A stretch of 64,000 nt of DNA from Omphalotus guepiniiformis (Eukaryota; Basidiomycota; Agaricomycetes; Agaricales; Omphalotaceae). The notes under the pieces are model-generated. The model ran no database searches and was not told where the DNA came from. It worked only from the letters and a program-made list of their open reading frames with translations. The stretch lies in assembly GCA_028554645.1 (NCBI GenBank), contig JAQOOI010000078.1:558001-622000 (forward strand). The letters are read 5' to 3'. A program made the translations under genes and the position numbers. This document shows, piece by piece, positions 25,257 through 36,879 of this stretch (position 1 is its first letter; every line of letters begins with the position of its first letter).

Positions 25257-28126
25257 CTACTGCCAAGAGCTAGTCAATGTCTGAGAACCAGAAGCTGCGA
25301 CCGTAGCCGAGCGATTTGGATCATCCTCCCAAACGACCTGTAAGCAGTGTCCGAGGATTGTCAGTCATGGTATAATCCGACTATTTCATTGACTACGTAC
25401 ACTTCCGTCTGTCTCCTTTCGGATGAACTTGTATTCGAAACCTGTGTTAACGGGTAGGTTGACGGTGACGGACCATTGTGGATAGTTCGCCGCGGAGAGG
25501 GCGATCTGTGGAGGCGTCAGAACGAATCAGTCACTTAAACACTAACTACGTCTCAAGCAGAATGCATATCTACTCACTGAGGAAGTGGGGTCCCACGATC
25601 CTAGTTGCGAGATGCTTCCAACAAGGAATATGTTCTATAAGAGATAAGTTAGACTATGAATCTATGAAAGATAGTAAGGGTATATTGTTGAAATAGAATT
25701 AAGTGATATATAACAGGGTAGACTGAGATGGATAGCGAAAGCTGACCTCGCCGAAAGTAGTAGTTGCAGTTTCTAAAAAGGTAACAGCCACTGATCCCGA
25801 GCCTCCTATTAGCTTTTGAGAAGAACCGCCAACGAATACAGTACTTCTATGAACTACCTGACGTGGAGCTCGAACCAGTACCAAGAGCTCCCGTGTGGAT
25901 AGCGAGCGCGCTGCGAGCTGGAACAGTTCCGCTGAAAGACCCACCGGAGACGGTGAAGCTGAACAATAAACTCGTGTTATACCCAAACTCTCTCTCTGAA
26001 AAATGACCCAGACTTACCCCGAACCTGTACAAGACCCAGACGAACTCGTTCCACTAACGACATCGCAGTAGCTACCATCAGGGAGTGACGTTGTAAAAGT
26101 CGTACTCCAATCAGAATCAGCATTGTTGATTGCTACAAATCCCAAGGAGCCTGATACGACCACGGTGAGAAAACATCGTTCAGTTTTCCTATAGAGCGAT
26201 AGATATATGTACCTCGACCAAAAGCAATTTGTGAGGACGAAGGTGACACCCAGTTGGTCAAAGCTGCCGATCCGACGTTGTTCCGGAACCCGACCATACC
26301 CGTGAAGGCTATCCAACGATGTTGGCAGAGCCATCCGTCTGCTCCACCTGTGCCAGAGCACGTTCCAGTGCCTGATTTAACGAAAAATAAATTAGCTTCA
26401 TTTCGAATTCCGTGAAAAAAGAGGATATCACCACTATCGGGAGCGCCATCGTCGGTGTTGGAGAACTCATAGCTCGACAGGATTGTCGGCGTTCCGTATG
26501 GATGAGCGAGCGAGAAGATAGTCGCTGTAACATAGGTGTTGGAAGCTGAATTGTAATTGAGCGAATTACCATTCTGTTTTTAGTGGAGGTTCAAGATTAA
26601 AGACGCTTGATATCTGGGATGCTTGCATACCCTTTCCGTATCATGATTTGTCACAAATACATTAGCCTGCGAACCAGAAACCCATCCTTCACAAAACAGA
26701 ATAAGAAAGAAATGTCATTTCTTTCAAGACTTCCTGACATTACCTTGATTATCGAGATCTTCCAGACTGGATAAATCACCTCCCGAGAATGCATTCTTGA
26801 CCGCAGTTGTGTATCGAAATCTGCTCAAATTGATTAAATCATTCCTTTTTCGAGTTGGACGAAACATCTACTCTTGCACGTCGCCTGCGAATTCATCAGT
26901 AGTTGATATGAAAGCCAGAAAATAAATTCTCACCGATCCCAACATATTCGTTTGGTGTTATAGGCTCCCCAGCACCAAAGATAACTTCTTGAGTTATGTA
27001 GGGCGCCGAAGTAAAGCGGCTCGTAATGTTTGCGAGATCGGTTGCAGCAATATCTTTAAAGATTCACATCATGTCGGTTACTACAGCAATTGCATCAATG
27101 AACTCACGTTTCGCTGCATCCAATCTCAACCCATCAATCCCGAGTGAAAGTAGATCATTTGCGTACTCTGCCAGGCGACCTCGGACATATTCTGTATCTG
27201 TGGCCAGACTAAGGAACAGAAAGGCACGCTCAGGACCGAACGTAGGAACGGAGCACGTAGAAGTGGAGCTGCACTCGGTACCTGCTCGGTACTCACTCTG
27301 CAAGATTTACCAATTCACATGTTTGTACCTCCAAGCGGTTATCATAATTTACGATATCATCGCCTGGCTCAAGACCACAGTGATGGAAGTCCTTGAGACG
27401 ATAGATGAATGTTCTGTCAGCCTGACCACGAACAGCCAGCAAACATACCTGATCTTGGTATATTCCGGGATAGACATAATGAGTGTACGATGACCCGGCG
27501 ACCCCTGTCCCACTGTCACTTCCCGTCATATGGTTGAAGATGGTGTCTGAAAACTTATAAGAATAAGTAGGCTACCCTTGAGCCGGAATAAACCAAACCT
27601 GCGATGACCTGCACACCAGCGGCGTGACATGTATCAATCATACTGAATGGGCATCACTTCAGCTGAAGCATTGAATAAACAACGTATGGCACCTACTTTT
27701 TGAATTGATCGCGGTCACCGCGTTTGGAAGTCAGAATGTAGGAGACGGGTTGGTAATCGGTCCACCACTGAGCTCCAGTGACATGCTCTTGGGCCGGACT
27801 CACTGATGACGCGTATGAACACAGGGCAGGAGGAGGGAATACTGAAACCAAAGCGAACCTTGCACAAAGCCGTAGCCAGCTGGACCAATGAAATTGGTGC
27901 ATTCTGACGCAACACTGTAGATATCGGAGTTTCAGCGGATTCGTTCGTTATCAAGATACGATGTGTACCTGTCCCAGGTCCATTCGAACATCTGGATGAT
28001 GACGGTCTTGTCACCCGAGGGTGCGCGCGCACCAAGCGAGATCGCAGTGTCGCGAGCCAGTGGAGAGGTGCTGACTTGAGAGGTGAATAGAAGGAGAGCA
28101 AGCGCAGCCTTGAAAGAGTTGTACAT
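25257..28126 (-). CDS. Secreted alpha-amylase (GH13) with C-terminal CBM20 starch-binding domain
   Basis: The start at 28126 gives a signal peptide ([21 protein letters not shown]), then [17 protein letters not shown], the N-terminal block of the GH13 amylases that start '(I/V)xQ(L/M)FEW'. Further landmarks are [25 protein letters not shown] (region I), [25 protein letters not shown] (region II nucleophile), [11 protein letters not shown] (region III Glu) and FVTNHDTER (region IV). After a Ser/Gly/Thr linker a CBM20 follows, with [52 protein letters not shown] and [13 protein letters not shown]. The protein is about 590 residues in many exons. It acts outside the cell on raw or soluble starch. 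It is convergent with the intracellular glucosidase. Confidence 0.92.
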
Positions 28127-29235
28127 CCTGGAAGAGGTCGGCAACATAGGCCCAGCTGTTCGTTGAATCAGATCAGTGGAATTTATAGCAATTTCACCTG
28201 CGTGGGTCGCAAGGCTAGGCAAGGCTGCACTGGAGGACATACAGCGATTAGCATATGCATTCGGCAGAAATATGAAACAATATTGAATATCGCAAAATGT
28301 CATTTGACCGAAAATGTTGCCATGTGATACAAGGATAGACAACGCCAGCTTGCCACTGGAAAGAATAGAAGGCAACATCCACAAGCTTCAGGACGATATC
28401 CAATTTAGAAGAATGTCTACGTGACCGACTCCCTTTGTCGCGGCTGAGAACATGCTGGAGTTATGGAATCGCCGTTTTATTAGAGAACCAGATTTTGGCC
28501 TGATGATTCGGCGCGAATCTGTCCCATACTCTCCTACGTTTCCTCTCCTTGATTTGCATGCTCGCGTATGTCTCCGCAGCCGCCATGGCAATGGGTTCAG
28601 GGCCAAGACTACGTCATGCATGCTAGGTCGTCGACGTACACAGTACCGTACAGTATGTCGATAGCCATCTCTTCATATCTCAGCCAATCTTGTCCGTGAT
28701 GCCGCCGGCAACAGAGTTTTTGTGAGCACAAATATGGTGAGGGGGTAGAACTATCACGAATAGGTCAACGACCGTCAGACCGTGAATTGTGTATGGGTTA
28801 ATCACTTGTGACTTACGTTTCAAGGCTTTTCCAGTTCTTAAGTTTGGATGAAGTTTAGATGTAAGATTTGACAAGGTCCGGATACAGAAATCCGAGTCCA
28901 ACGTCCAAGCAATCATTTCGCAAGGTTATGAGCATTTTCTATTGAGAATCTGAAATAAAACAAGAGCCTTTCGGTTTAGATGAGGCGAGGTTGAAGATGT
29001 GAGCAAGCGCGTCAGCGTGTGAAGAAACCAAAGCCCTGGTCTGAGTCACGGTCAGGTTGCGCACCGATTCACTCTCTTTTGACTCTCTTCTATGTACACC
29101 AGATGTCCACCGTGATGTATCGCACAAAAACAACAGCTTCCTGGGATAATGAAGAAAGCTGAAAAATGCAAAGGCTAAAGCGATCCTGGCATCAATTACA
29201 AACCTTCATCATTATGTCCGTTTAGAATGTTTGTA
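28127..29235. other. Intergenic between amylase and lectin, no gene recognised
   Basis: This is the upstream side of both divergently transcribed genes. Only short frames without family features occur, for example minus 28621-28388 and 29133-28939. Nothing further supported. Confidence 0.45.
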
Positions 29236-29455
29236 AGTTAACGGTGTCGTGGAACGCTTTTACCACCGAGTTAACGTTCAGCGGGGGACTAAGGCCTCGG
29301 CGAACCACTGGGCAGTAATTTAACGGTATCCTGGAACGCTTTTACCACCAGAGTCAACGCTTAACGGGGGACTAACTTGAAGGCCTCGACGAACCGGACT
29401 GGGCAGGAAGTTAACGGTATGGTGGAACGCTTTCACCACCAGAGTTAACGTTCAA
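29236..29455. repeat. Tandem repeat of ~80-94 bp, 2.5 units, upstream of the lectin
   Basis: Units start near 29236, 29314 and 29408. Each contains AGTTAACGGT.....TGGAACGCTTT.ACCACC..AGT.AACG, and the first two continue CGGGGGACTAA...GGCCTCG.CGAACC..ACTGGGCAG. The third is truncated. The array ends about 80 bp upstream of a TATA box, so it may be part of the lectin promoter; that role is inference. Confidence 0.75.
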
Positions 29456-29536
29456 ACGTTCAAAATTTGGCGGGGTGCTTGCAATCGATCATCGATGTCA
29501 AAAAGCTAGCTCGTCAAGCGCGGGCGAGGTAGAAGA

Positions 29537-29543
29537 TATAAAA
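29537..29543 (+). promoter_or_regulatory. TATA box of the lectin gene
   Basis: TATAAAA lies 134 bp upstream of the lectin start codon, between the tandem repeat and the coding region, on the coding strand. Confidence 0.5.
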
Positions 29544-29676
29544 GCTCATCAGTTCACCGCAGAGAAAACATTGGCTTGAATTTCCGCCAGTCAAACAAGT
29601 ATTACCACCTCAATTGTACACGATCACCTTACATCTTGACTTCTACCTCACTGAACGACGTTGCAGTCTTATCAGC

Positions 29677-30741
29677 ATGTCAGAGCAGGAGCTTTACATC
29701 CCGCCGCAAGGCATCTACTTTCGCTTGTTGGGTTACAGCTCCCAATGCGTCATCTTCTCTCGCACGCATCTCGATCCTCATGTCGGCCAACACGACGTTG
29801 AAAACGTATGCAACGACCAATATTTCACGCTTATTCACGGTACCGGCGAGCGCAACGGTACCTATGCGATCAAGAGCAAGGTTACCGGGAAGGTGCTCTT
29901 CTCGCGTACACACACGCCACCCAACGTCGGCGACACTCCAGGCGATGGGCAGTATAATGACAAGTGAGTGTGTCCCTGCTAAGTCAATTGCGAGTTGGAA
30001 TCAACAAGGATCATCTTGTAGCTGGTTCAAGCTTGAGCCAGGCAAGGGTCAGTATACGAAGCAGTTCCGTCTCATCACACCCTCAGTTGGTGTTGCACTG
30101 GTCTCGCGTACACACCGTGAGCCGTACCTGTGGAATCATCCACAAGGCGAAGTCCGTGCCGACCATCACTTCTCTTTCCTTTTTGAGGACATGAAGATAG
30201 ACAAGGTTGAGTATGACCTCAAGCTGGGGAAGATTATATCTTCGACGCCTCTCATGCTCGCCAACCAGACGCTCGTGAATGACTCGAACCACGATCAGGA
30301 GATGTCATTCCAGCTTAAGGAGACGACTTCACACACGAGTACCTATGAATACACTTTGGGATTTACCATCACCGCTAGCGCTACGTTCAAAGGTGAGTTC
30401 CCGCGGATTTCACTTAGCAAATATATCCTTACTCTTTGAGCCTCTTTCAAGCTGGTATTCCTTTGGTCGGAGAAACTGAGTTCAGTCTTGAAACATCTTT
30501 GAGCAACGAGTGGAAATGGGGTGAACAGAACTCGTTCTCGAAATCGTACACCGCGAGTTTCCCGGTCAAGGCTGGTCCGCACGAGACAGTCCGCGCTGTT
30601 TCGACGGTGAACAGAGGTGATATTGAAGTTCCGTACACGATTCACCTTAGTTCGAAGAGCACGGGCACTAAGACAGAAACGAAGGGAATATGGCGTGGTG
30701 TCTCAACCTGGGATCTCCGTCATACCGTTTCCAATGAGTAA
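29677..30741 (+). CDS. LSL-like hemolytic lectin (beta-trefoil plus aerolysin-type pore-forming module)
   Basis: Three exons (29677-29963, 30022-30392, 30452-30741) with clean GT-AG introns encode 315 residues. The N-terminal half (~1-150) is a ricin-B-type beta-trefoil with repeated ySRTH and QYF elements, and matches the carbohydrate-binding half of the Laetiporus sulphureus lectin family. The C-terminal half matches the aerolysin-type module of the same lectins, with a Ser/Thr-rich stretch expected to form the beta-hairpin and a conserved WRGVSTWDLRHT ending. No signal peptide is seen, as usual in this family. Family members bind N-acetyllactosamine-type sugars and oligomerise into membrane pores; a defence role against grazers is the usual inference. 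The gene looks intact. Confidence 0.92.
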
Positions 30742-31055
30742 AAGTACTTTCCTCACCATGTAGCAGCATATAGGAGTATTATACTGTATAAGGTGTGCAC
30801 AGTACCCATACAACCTATACCAAAAATTTGATATATGTGATTATGCCGTATGCTATCAGAACGTCCAGACCGCATACTGTATTATTTTAAGGTCCAGTTA
30901 GAAGCGACAAGGTCTGGTATACTGATAACCAAAACTTCCTAGCACTTCGTCTTTCATTCGAGCAAATGCAGTCCATGAGCAGTGTGGGAAGAAAGTAATT
31001 ATGTAAAGCCGCCGGCCGCAGTCTGCACTTCAACCGAGTCTTTCCCGAAAATCGA

Positions 31056-32273
31056 ATGCCCTTCGTAGTCTTTGGTTATGGATCTCTTATCTTCAAAGTC
31101 TTTCACATCCTTACTTAGCTATGCTGTGACTGATTCTCTCTATTAGCCCCCACCTCATGTCATCTCTCAAGGTTCGAGTGATCATATAGATCGTGTCCGA
31201 CTTAACCGTTCAAGTGCTGAATCCTGATCTCATGAAACAGTTCCGGGATTTTTGAAAGGATACGTTCGTAGATTTGCTCAGAAATCTCATGATCATCGTG
31301 GTACACCAGAGGTGAGCTTATTGAATAAGGTTGGCTTAGGCAAAAGGTTACCGTACCACACAAGAATCCAGGCAGAGTTGTAACTTTGATTCACAAAGAA
31401 GAGTGGGACGCATTTTCGCAATCGGTATCAAAGCTGATATGTTCTCATGAACTTACCGAACGATTGCTCTAAATGAACCCCATTCAGGATGCATTCCCTG
31501 ACGAAGACGTCGTGTGGGGTAAGTATTCATTCTTTCGGACAAAATTACATATTTTCCGACGATGAGATTTTAGGTATCGCATATACTATAGATCCTGTAT
31601 ATGAATCGGAAGTTCGAGATTATCTAGGTAAGTGGTATCTTCAGATCGCAATCATCGTCGTATTTAAAGCCTGTTATCGAAACAACCAGACTATCGGGAA
31701 AAGGTCATCCTCAGGCTCTTCAGCTTTCCATTCCAATTATCTCTGCTCAGTCTGATTCTGCCAGGACGGATACACCATGGAGACACTTAACGTGTACGGA
31801 CTCGATTCAAACGGCGAAGAAAAGATCATCTTACATGGGGTAAGTAGACATTCTCGTAGCATTTTCTGCCAACTCAGAATCAAAAAATCTCTGAAGGTCT
31901 ATGTACGTACATTACCAGACGCACTTCATCGATAACGAGTCTAATCCGCTCATCCAAGTGTTATGTCGGACGAAACGATAATCCATCCTTCAGTAGGGTT
32001 CACTCTTCCAACTACCCCAAGGTTCATGTAATACTCACTATACTTCTTTAGTCGGCTCTGAACCACTCGATCAGCTCTCTCACAAAATATGGGAGTCCGT
32101 AGGCCCATCAGGCCCGAACAAGGTAAGTTTCAAAACGACATCGGTCAACAACCCAGTTATGAATACCTTCCACCTCACGACAGGAATACTTCTACAATCT
32201 CGTCGAGGCTGTAAGGAAGCTTGCTCCCGAGTCGTACGATTCCCATTTGTATGCTTTAGAGGTAAGGCTATAG
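31056..32273 (+). CDS. Glutathione-specific gamma-glutamylcyclotransferase (ChaC family)
   Basis: This gene is in small exons and easy to miss. Joined exons give MPFVVFGYGSLIFK (the family's YGSL substrate loop), then PGFLKGYVRRF, SHDHRGTPENPGRVVTL (with the family's conserved Glu), DEDVVWGIAYTID, VRDYLDYREKDGYTMETLNVY, YVGRNDNPSFIGSEPLDQL, SVGPSGPNKEYFYNLVEAVR and SHLYALE. One exon is only ~13 nt (between 31680 and 31712). ChaC enzymes split glutathione into 5-oxoproline and Cys-Gly in the cytosol. Length (~210 residues) is normal. The last codons are uncertain: the frame ends VRL-stop at 32273 unless one more intron is used. Confidence 0.85.
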
Positions 32274-32725
32274 CTTCATATGATGTTGGCGGCGGACGCT
32301 AAGAAGCGCGATAGAGACCAGAATACGAGCATTAGACCAATCTAGCATGGACACGAACGGAGTTGTGGCCTAAGAGAAGCGTTAAACATAGATCTAGAGC
32401 GTAAAGTCAGTAGTTGTTGGTCCTAGCTTTTTCACTCGTCGGAAATAAGCTGTTGAAGAATGCCCCACGTCACTTTTTGCAGGAAAGGGCTTGCGATGTA
32501 TTGCATAGAGTACAGGAGATTACTATTGTGCCCCGAGAAAATATAACAAAGATGAACCCTGATCCAGTACGAAAGCGAGAGAGCAAGTCAAAACAATCTT
32601 CACACCCCTCCATCTAGCAACCTAACCACTATATCGACCTCCTTCCCGAGACAGTGAACAAATACACCTAAAAAGCTCGAAGATCCAAACGTACCCTCCT
32701 AGCCACAATCAAGAACACGATAGTA
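32274..32725. other. Intergenic between convergent ChaC and CNNM genes
   Basis: This 450-bp stretch holds the 3' flanks of both genes. One 67-codon plus frame (32414-32617) has no recognisable feature. Confidence 0.4.
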
Positions 32726-35064
32726 TCAACTAGGCGATTCGCTTAGGACATTCGTTTCGTCATCACTCAATATACTCGACGGACTCCCTATTCGACCCAA
32801 CAGCGGCGCACACTCATCGACACCATTACCCGGCGTGGCTCCCGAGGTCCGTGCGGCGCCAAATCCTTGGCGCTGAGGGGTTTCAAGGCCAACGTTGACA
32901 GTGGATGTGAATGAGTGGATAGAATCGCGCCTACGCTCACGCTCAACGATACTAGTAAGCGAAATGGGTCAATCATGAAAAGAAGTGAGGGGAAGGCATA
33001 AGGTGAGTGAGTATGGCGGATAGGTCGATGTGAGGAAATGCTCACCCTCGCATCATGGCTGCGGTCGTCATACGTTTAGCACGTCGTTTGCTTACATTAT
33101 CCTCGTAGCGGTCTGTTTCGTCAACGATCTCTTCTGCCAAAATTTCCTACGTTCAATTCCTCGTCAACCGACCGCTTCCGTCCAAGAGACCAACGACAAA
33201 CCTCAATGATATCTGCACGACCATGACATCAATTATGAACCTCCAACAGGAGAGTCGAACTCACAAACCTTCAAGTGTTACGACACCAATTGCACCACCA
33301 GCAACACCAGGGGTGCGACTAATTAGAAGTAGATGTGCACGCCCCGTCTGGCTAGTATAGAGAGAAGGCGTGAGCGACGACTGGGCTTCTTCTATAGACA
33401 ACTAAACGTACAAGTAATCCAAAGCCTGGAAACAATTGATCGTGGGCAGAGCTTCTGGAAGAATAGAAAGCGGGAAGCTGGACACGGGGAGTTCTTGTGA
33501 AGGATCATATTGTAAAAGCTGAGAAGTGAATCAGTGAGGTGAAATCAAAAGTAAGAGCGGTTGTAAAAGCTTCTTGATCAATAGCAGTCCAATGAATGCA
33601 AACGGGTTACCAGGTTCATGCACTGGAAAGCGTGAATAGCCACTTGACAGTCTGGTAGCAATCTCCAGGTAAGAGCAAGCAACGAAGAGATACACTAGCA
33701 CGCACATGGCGTCCAAAGTCTTATGGTCCAGAATTGTATCGTGGCTGAGTTTGACGACATCCTAACACAGAAAATTAGATGATTCCGCAGTCCGAGCCAA
33801 ACCCTCCTTACTTGCATGGGGGTCATGATTGACTCGGCCTTTTTGTTATTGAGCTCCAATACACCATTGAGAATGCTAATTTCGTCGTCCCTGAGAGGCT
33901 CCTCTCCCGTGCGATGGAATTGTAAAAAGGACTTGAGTTCCGCCTTCTTGTACGTCTGTGTTTCGCTCGCTCCAAGGACATAGTCGAGAAGTTTTGCGAT
34001 AGGCCAGGCAATAGGAGCTATAGTAATGAGAACTTCAGAAGACAGCACGAATACCAGGGAGGCGTACACACCCATGATCCACATCATGCAGAGTACCAGA
34101 GGGGCGCATGTCGCACCGATGGAAAGACCGTATCGTACACTCACTGCTTGAGGGATAATTCTAACTGACTGTTAGCCAGGCGCCACAAATGACGAACACA
34201 TCACATACTCTCTATTCCAAATCGGTAAACGTCATGAGCTTCGGATGATATTTCAGTTAATCGGGACAAGACACACCCAAAAATGACTAGCGTAAATGTT
34301 AGAAATAGTTATGCCCGTCGAAGGAAGTACTCACCAATGGCAGTGGTCGATATGGCTACCGCTGCTATTCCACCACCAATCTAAACTTGAATTAGACTGA
34401 TAAGAAACGCGAGCGCAAAACGAACTTACAGCGCTATCCAGAAAAATGGGCAAACTCTCATTGACAATCTAGACAAATGTGTAGAAGGATGGTGAATAAG
34501 GGAAAAACCCATGAAGCTTCAAGACGAACCACATTGCCCAGTAATAGCACCTGTTCAAACCAATGACTTCAATGACATAACAGCGACCATATGACTCAGT
34601 CGACTTACCACAAGAACCCAATGACGTCCCTTCTGCATGAGCGCAAGCACTAACAGCCACAGTCAGCGACGAGGATTGACCGAAGTCAAAGACCATACCC
34701 TTTTTCGCATTCCGTTTTTCTTTCTGAGAATCTGAAGATGAGGCTAAGACGCGGAGATGCAGCTCGTCCAGACCCATCAAACCCAAAGTCAATCTGCCAA
34801 CATTAGGAGATATGACGTCGCAAATGATAGCTAAGGGACACACCCAGCAAATACACCACCAGCCAAAACCAGCGCTATGCTGCTGACAAGCTTCCACAAA
34901 AACTCCGGAGAGCCATACTCTGGTAATTCCTTTCGTGCGCTGGCGACTCGGAATACGTCATTATTGACATTTGACTCTCGAAGACCGTACGACGCGCTGA
35001 ACAGTTTGAAAGGGACAGCGATAACATTGCGAACAAGAAGAGCGAGAAGAAAAGAGGACCTCAT
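32726..35064 (-). CDS. CNNM / Mam3-like membrane protein (DUF21 plus CBS pair)
   Basis: The protein starts MRSSFLLALLVRNV at 35064. It has a DUF21 membrane domain with several hydrophobic segments and the signature AGLTLGLMGLDELHL. YKKAELKSFLQFH and ILNGVLELNNKKAESIMTPMQ follow, leading into the CBS region: DVVKLS, SGYSRFPVHEPGNP, FIGLLLIKKLL, QYDPSQELPVSSFPLS, QTGRAHLLLISRTPGVAGGAIGVVTLED and IIEEILAEEIVDETDRYED. The Ser-rich tail ends LSESPS. The family (CNNM, yeast Mam3, bacterial CorC) is linked to Mg2+/metal homeostasis; yeast Mam3 is vacuolar. One exon junction (33530-33590) lacks a canonical donor: a 51-bp segment with an in-frame stop must be removed, bounded by direct repeats AGCTTTTACAA. 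Otherwise the gene looks intact. Confidence 0.82.
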
Positions 35065-36879
35065 GCAAAAAGGAGCGTGTAGATGGTGGTTTTAGAAAGA
35101 AATAGAAGTATGAGAGTAAGAAACTAAATGTCGCAGATATGATAGATCGGTACTGGAGCCGGTGATCCGGAACTCAATACAGACCAGCTGGGCGGCCGAT
35201 TGTCCTGATGGGCGCCGGCAGGCCAAAGCTGGATCTATATACAAGTGCCAGCAGCTTTTGGAGTACTATGCATGCATTCGAGTCATACTCGAGTAAATCA
35301 TTCATTTCATGGTACATATGCAGGTATGGGTACTGGGAGTGATAGATAATCGATGTACGTGCTGAACAAGGAATTCTCCGTGTGGATTTTCCGTAATTCT
35401 CACTCTCGGGGCCAAGAACACTTGAATCGAACAGAATTTATGTAAAAATTTCCACCGATTTTTGAAAGCGAACACGTAATCAAGTAGAAATCAATAGCTC
35501 GACGGTTCGAATTATGACACTGCAAGCCGCGCGTGACAAGCGAGACTACTTGCAAGCACACGAGTGAGTCTCCAGAGATGTAACGTTAAACACTTGCCGC
35601 GCAAAAGGAGACCACCGTCGACGGGAAGCACGAGTATTGGAATTTCCTATGTGTGAAGCACGGATAGAGCACGGATAGAATGGCGGAGAGCGGCATGCCG
35701 AAGAAGTCACTTCGAACGTCTATCGTACACGACTGGGCCTCGTATGATGTCGTGGAATTGTTGCGCATGGACGAAATTGGCAGTACGATTGCCACGAATC
35801 CATTTCGAAGATCCCAGGACGGCATATATTCTGAAAGTTGTGACGTTCCAGAGCGAGTTCGAGAGCGTGGTGTTGCGCAGGCTGAGGTCCGAGCCTCGAT
35901 AGTCTTGGTGAGTCGTCGTGCGGCCTTTGAACACGAAGAGGCAAAAGGCAACATGCAACAGAACTGTCTCAGGTAAAGGAAACTGCTGCTGAGAGCGTGA
36001 AGTCGGAGCATGTTTTCAGAGAAAAGATGGCACTTCCTCTGAGAACTCGTTGTGCCCGAGAGATCATCTGAACCGCTCTTCAAGCTTGTCCACTACTCAG
36101 AGATCCGAGGACAGCGACGCAAAGGGTGTAGCGAAGGCTGGATAGGAAGGTTGTCGCTGTCCGAATGGAGATGCAGAGAGGAATCCTTGATAATCCTGAG
36201 TGGGTTGCATTCAATGCAGGATGATTCATTTTGACAGGAGAAATACGGTGAGAGCCAGCCATAGACGCGATATCGTCGAGTATTTTCAAACTTAGAGAAC
36301 TTTGAACGCTCGTGTAGAACCAGATTCAAGACTTCAAGTATTTCATATCCAATAATTCGATGAACACTGTAGGGACCTGGTTCGACTTCGACTTCAAGCT
36401 TCAAGCAGGGCAGAGTCGAAAAACAATCACTTACCTGATCAAGTAAATATGGTTTTCGAACTATCAATTTTCTTCAAAGAGCGAGTACTGAACAATGGCC
36501 TTGTTCGTTGTTCGTGATTCTACATGGTGGCGATGAAGGCAGAGGAGGGCAGAGAGGGGCAGAGGTGGTCACGCCGTTCAACGCTTAACCGAACTTCCAT
36601 CATCTCGGCAGTGTAAGGCGCTCTGAAGGTGTTCTGCGGCTCAATATACCGACCAGCTCTCGCCTACTTTGAGTTCTTTTAATTTTGTGGTTTAATTGTG
36701 AATCATGCTGTGGCAAAATTCCGAATCACCTGGTCCAAAACGACGCGAGGAATCAGAGAAGATGCGAAACGAAATTTGATTGACTTTGGGGTACGTCTCA
36801 TGAGTTATTATTCCATTGCCCACCCGAAGCCATTCCTGACGTATTTTTGATGATTTGTGTCTCTTCAGAATTCACAAAA
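35065..36879. other. Intergenic, 1.8 kb, no gene recognised
   Basis: Frames of 100-165 codons occur on the minus strand (36083-35586, 36467-36093) but show no family motif, and each overlaps frames on the other strand. A protein-like run (YSVHRIIGYEILEVLNLVLH) at 36380-36310 could be a fragment. I make no call. Confidence 0.35.

Noticed and set aside
33240..33320. tRNA-like sequence on the minus strand (A-box-like TGGTGCAATTGG and B-box-like GAGTTCGACTC)
   Set aside because: The acceptor and anticodon stems do not pair, and most of the stretch is a coding exon of the CNNM gene (LLLISRTPGVAGGAIGVVTLE).
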